DNA of 15,053 bases, from the NCBI GenBank assembly GCA_002309875.1, contig DBYM01000043.1, positions 2,160-17,212 of the forward strand, given 5' to 3'. The stretch's first letter is position 1. Each line of letters begins with the position of its first letter. The notes under the pieces were generated by a model. It ran no database searches. It was not told where the DNA came from and worked only from the letters and a program-made list of their open reading frames with translations. The position numbers and the translations under genes were made by a program. The DNA comes from Cyanobacteria bacterium UBA1186 (GTDB taxonomy: Bacteria > Cyanobacteriota > Vampirovibrionia > Gastranaerophilales > Gastranaerophilaceae). Positions 13,678-15,053 of the stretch are shown here, piece after piece.

Positions 13678-13701
13678 CTAGGTTGGGGTTTCTACCCCAA
13701 C
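13678..13701 (+). repeat. REP-like palindrome C, upstream of zinc-ribbon gene
   Basis: The same 20-base palindrome, here with CTAG in place of the GTAG lead (23 of 24 bases identical to A and B). Similarity to B continues a few bases further (AAC, then TATT here and AATT in B). Its orientation is opposite to B, so B and C form an inverted pair about 690 bases across. Confidence 0.92.
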
Positions 13702-13714
13702 AACTATTGCCATT

Positions 13715-13733
13715 TTATTTACCCCTACCCCTA
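13715..13733 (-). repeat. GGGG(TAG/TAA) repeat at the decarboxylase stop codon
   Basis: On the minus strand the gene's TAG is followed in frame by GGG TAG GGG TAA ATA. The 13 bases TAGGGGTAAATAA (13715-13727) are identical to those at the end of serS (11604-11616). Confidence 0.6.
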
Positions 13734-15053
13734 CTTCTTAACCACTTCTAAGGTTTCGTAATCATTCAGGTATGGCAGGTGTTCTTCCGTTATCAATTCA
13801 CCGGGGAGCAGAATTGAAATTCCCGGCGGGCATTCTGCGATTACTTCGGCAGAAATTCTTCCGATTGCGTCTTCTTTTTTGATAATTTCTTTTTCCGCAT
13901 AATATGCATCTCTGAGGCTCATAACGATTTGAGGCTCAAGCATCGGCATATGTTTGCGGTTTTCAAGGTAATAAATATCCTTGTGGTTTCCCTGTGCAAT
14001 TTTTTCGAGTGCATCGGCGAGATAGGCGAAGTCCGAACGTTTGTTTCCGAGGTTGCAGAGGATTAGGACACCTATATCTGATGCGGATTCGACCTCAATT
14101 CCGAAATCTATTTCCAATATTGATTCAAGACGTTTTCCGGAGAGCCCGTCGATTTTGATAAACACTTTTGTAACATCTGTTGAGTACCCGAAATCATTTT
14201 TTAACTGCTGAAGATTCGGAATATTATCAAGTCTTTTTCTCAAATATTTTGCGTTTTTAATTGTTCTTTCAAGCATTGTTTGTCCTGATTTTGACTGCAG
14301 GACTGCTCTTGATGCGTCAAGACTTCCGAGAAGCATCAGGGAAGGACTTGTCGTATGCAGAAGTTTCAATGCTTTTTCAACGGTATCGGGGTTAATCATT
14401 GAGTTTTTGGAAACGTGGAGCATTGAACTTTGGCTCATACTTCCGCCTGTTTTGTGGAGTGAATGAACAACGACATCAGCGCCGAGTTTGAGTGCACTTT
14501 GCGGCAGGTGAGAACTGAAGTTCCACAAACAGCCGTGTGCTTCATCAACGACTAACGGTACATTGTACTTTTTGCAGATTGCGCTGATTGATTTTATATC
14601 CGAAACAACGCCTTCGTATGTCGGGTTTGTAATCCACACAAGGCCTGCGTCGGGGTTTTCTTTCAGTGCTTTTTCAATTTTTTCGGGCTCGATGTTTCCC
14701 CAAATTGACCAGTCATCAATTCTTGAAGGGCAAACCCATATGGGGTCTGCGCCCGATATCATTAATCCCGTTAATGCCGAGCGGTGGCAGTTGCGGTTGA
14801 TTATAACTTTTTGTCCTTTTTTGGTCAGCGCCATACCGATTGCAAGGTTTCCTGCGGTAGAGCCGTTTAGCAGGAAGAAAGTTTTTTGTGCGCCGAAGGC
14901 TTCCGCCGCAAGTTCCTGAGCCTCTTTTATCGGGCCTGATGCGGGGTGAAGCGTGCCTAAATTATCAAATTCGTCAGTCGTATCAACTATTAAGGCTCTT
15001 TCTCCGATTAATTTCTTAAAATCTTTGTGAACGGATTTACCTTTTGTATGTCC
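13731..15053 (-). CDS. Orn/Lys/Arg decarboxylase family (PLP-dependent), 5'-truncated
   Basis: The frame is open from TAG at 13731 to the window end, giving 440 visible residues and missing only a short N-terminus (the homologous PGHK.G motif starts at the edge as GHTKGKSV). Marks of the fold type I decarboxylase family in order: FFLLNGSTAGNLA, VIINRNCHRSALTGL, VWITNPTYEGVVSDI, VDEAHG (PLP-ring Asp and neighbour), VVVHSLHKTGGSMSQ with the PLP-binding lysine in SLHKT, and the C-terminal ECPPGISILLPGE. Length and order fit the short form (about 480 residues, as Bacillus SpeA/YaaO), which lacks the N-terminal response-regulator-like wing of the large enterobacterial enzymes. The likely reaction is decarboxylation of arginine, lysine or ornithine, feeding polyamine synthesis; the substrate cannot be told from sequence alone. 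The ATG at 14834 is internal and not the start. Confidence 0.93.
   Translation of the reverse strand, partial: GHTKGKSVHKDFKKLIGERALIVDTTDEFDNLGTLHPASGPIKEAQELAAEAFGAQKTFFLLNGSTAGNLAIGMALTKKGQKVIINRNCHRSALTGLMISGADPIWVCPSRIDDWSIWGNIEPEKIEKALKENPDAGLVWITNPTYEGVVSDIKSISAICKKYNVPLVVDEAHGCLWNFSSHLPQSALKLGADVVVHSLHKTGGSMSQSSMLHVSKNSMINPDTVEKALKLLHTTSPSLMLLGSLDASRAVLQSKSGQTMLERTIKNAKYLRKRLDNIPNLQQLKNDFGYSTDVTKVFIKIDGLSGKRLESILEIDFGIEVESASDIGVLILCNLGNKRSDFAYLADALEKIAQGNHKDIYYLENRKHMPMLEPQIVMSLRDAYYAEKEIIKKEDAIGRISAEVIAECPPGISILLPGELITEEHLPYLNDYETLEVVKK

Noticed and set aside
12709..13701. CRISPR array
   Set aside because: The three repeats differ in orientation and are spaced by about 300-660 bases; they are REP-like palindromes beside a RAYT.

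Overview
The window is an AT-leaning bacterial chromosome segment with tightly packed genes. The combination of a flagellar C-ring operon (fliL-fliM-fliN), a YidC with a large soluble insertion, a PBS-lyase-type HEAT-repeat protein, queA-serS in one run, and a REP-associated transposase (RAYT) with its palindromes is most compatible with the non-photosynthetic sister lineage of Cyanobacteria (Melainabacteria/Vampirovibrionia, for example gut Gastranaerophilales). That placement is inference from gene content and sequence feel; no rRNA or phylogenetic marker was searched.

Left part (1-4900). A 5'-truncated zinc-type medium-chain dehydrogenase runs rightward and converges on a secreted alpha/alpha-toroid-like protein, with a perfect bidirectional terminator between them. 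Upstream of the toroid gene, also leftward, are a HEAT-repeat protein and a cytoplasmic PAS-GAF histidine kinase with no response regulator in view.

Middle (4901-7804). A short divergent control region separates the kinase from a rightward flagellar operon: a secreted OmpA/MotB-like domain protein, then FliL, FliM and FliN, with gaps of 1-14 bases. These are switch-complex and stator-associated parts of the flagellar basal body. The operon ends at a clear hairpin terminator, which overlaps a good promoter candidate for the next operon.

Housekeeping operon (7805-12025). yidC (membrane protein insertase), an uncharacterised 112-aa protein, queA (queuosine tRNA modification), serS (seryl-tRNA synthetase) and an uncharacterised 126-aa protein follow with gaps of 20-38 bases, so they are probably one transcript. 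The last gene converges with, and shares stop-codon bases with, a leftward gene.

Accessory patch (12022-13701), all leftward and visibly more AT-rich: a membrane-anchored protein with a PD-(D/E)XK-like motif, a RAYT (Y1/HUH transposase), and a zinc-ribbon membrane protein. Three nearly identical palindromic repeats sit here: one inside the RAYT reading frame (translated as VGVETPTY), one just upstream of the RAYT, and one on the far side of the zinc-ribbon gene. The last two form an inverted pair around that gene. This is the most interesting part of the window.

Right edge (13731-15053). A leftward PLP-dependent Orn/Lys/Arg decarboxylase-family gene is cut by the window end.
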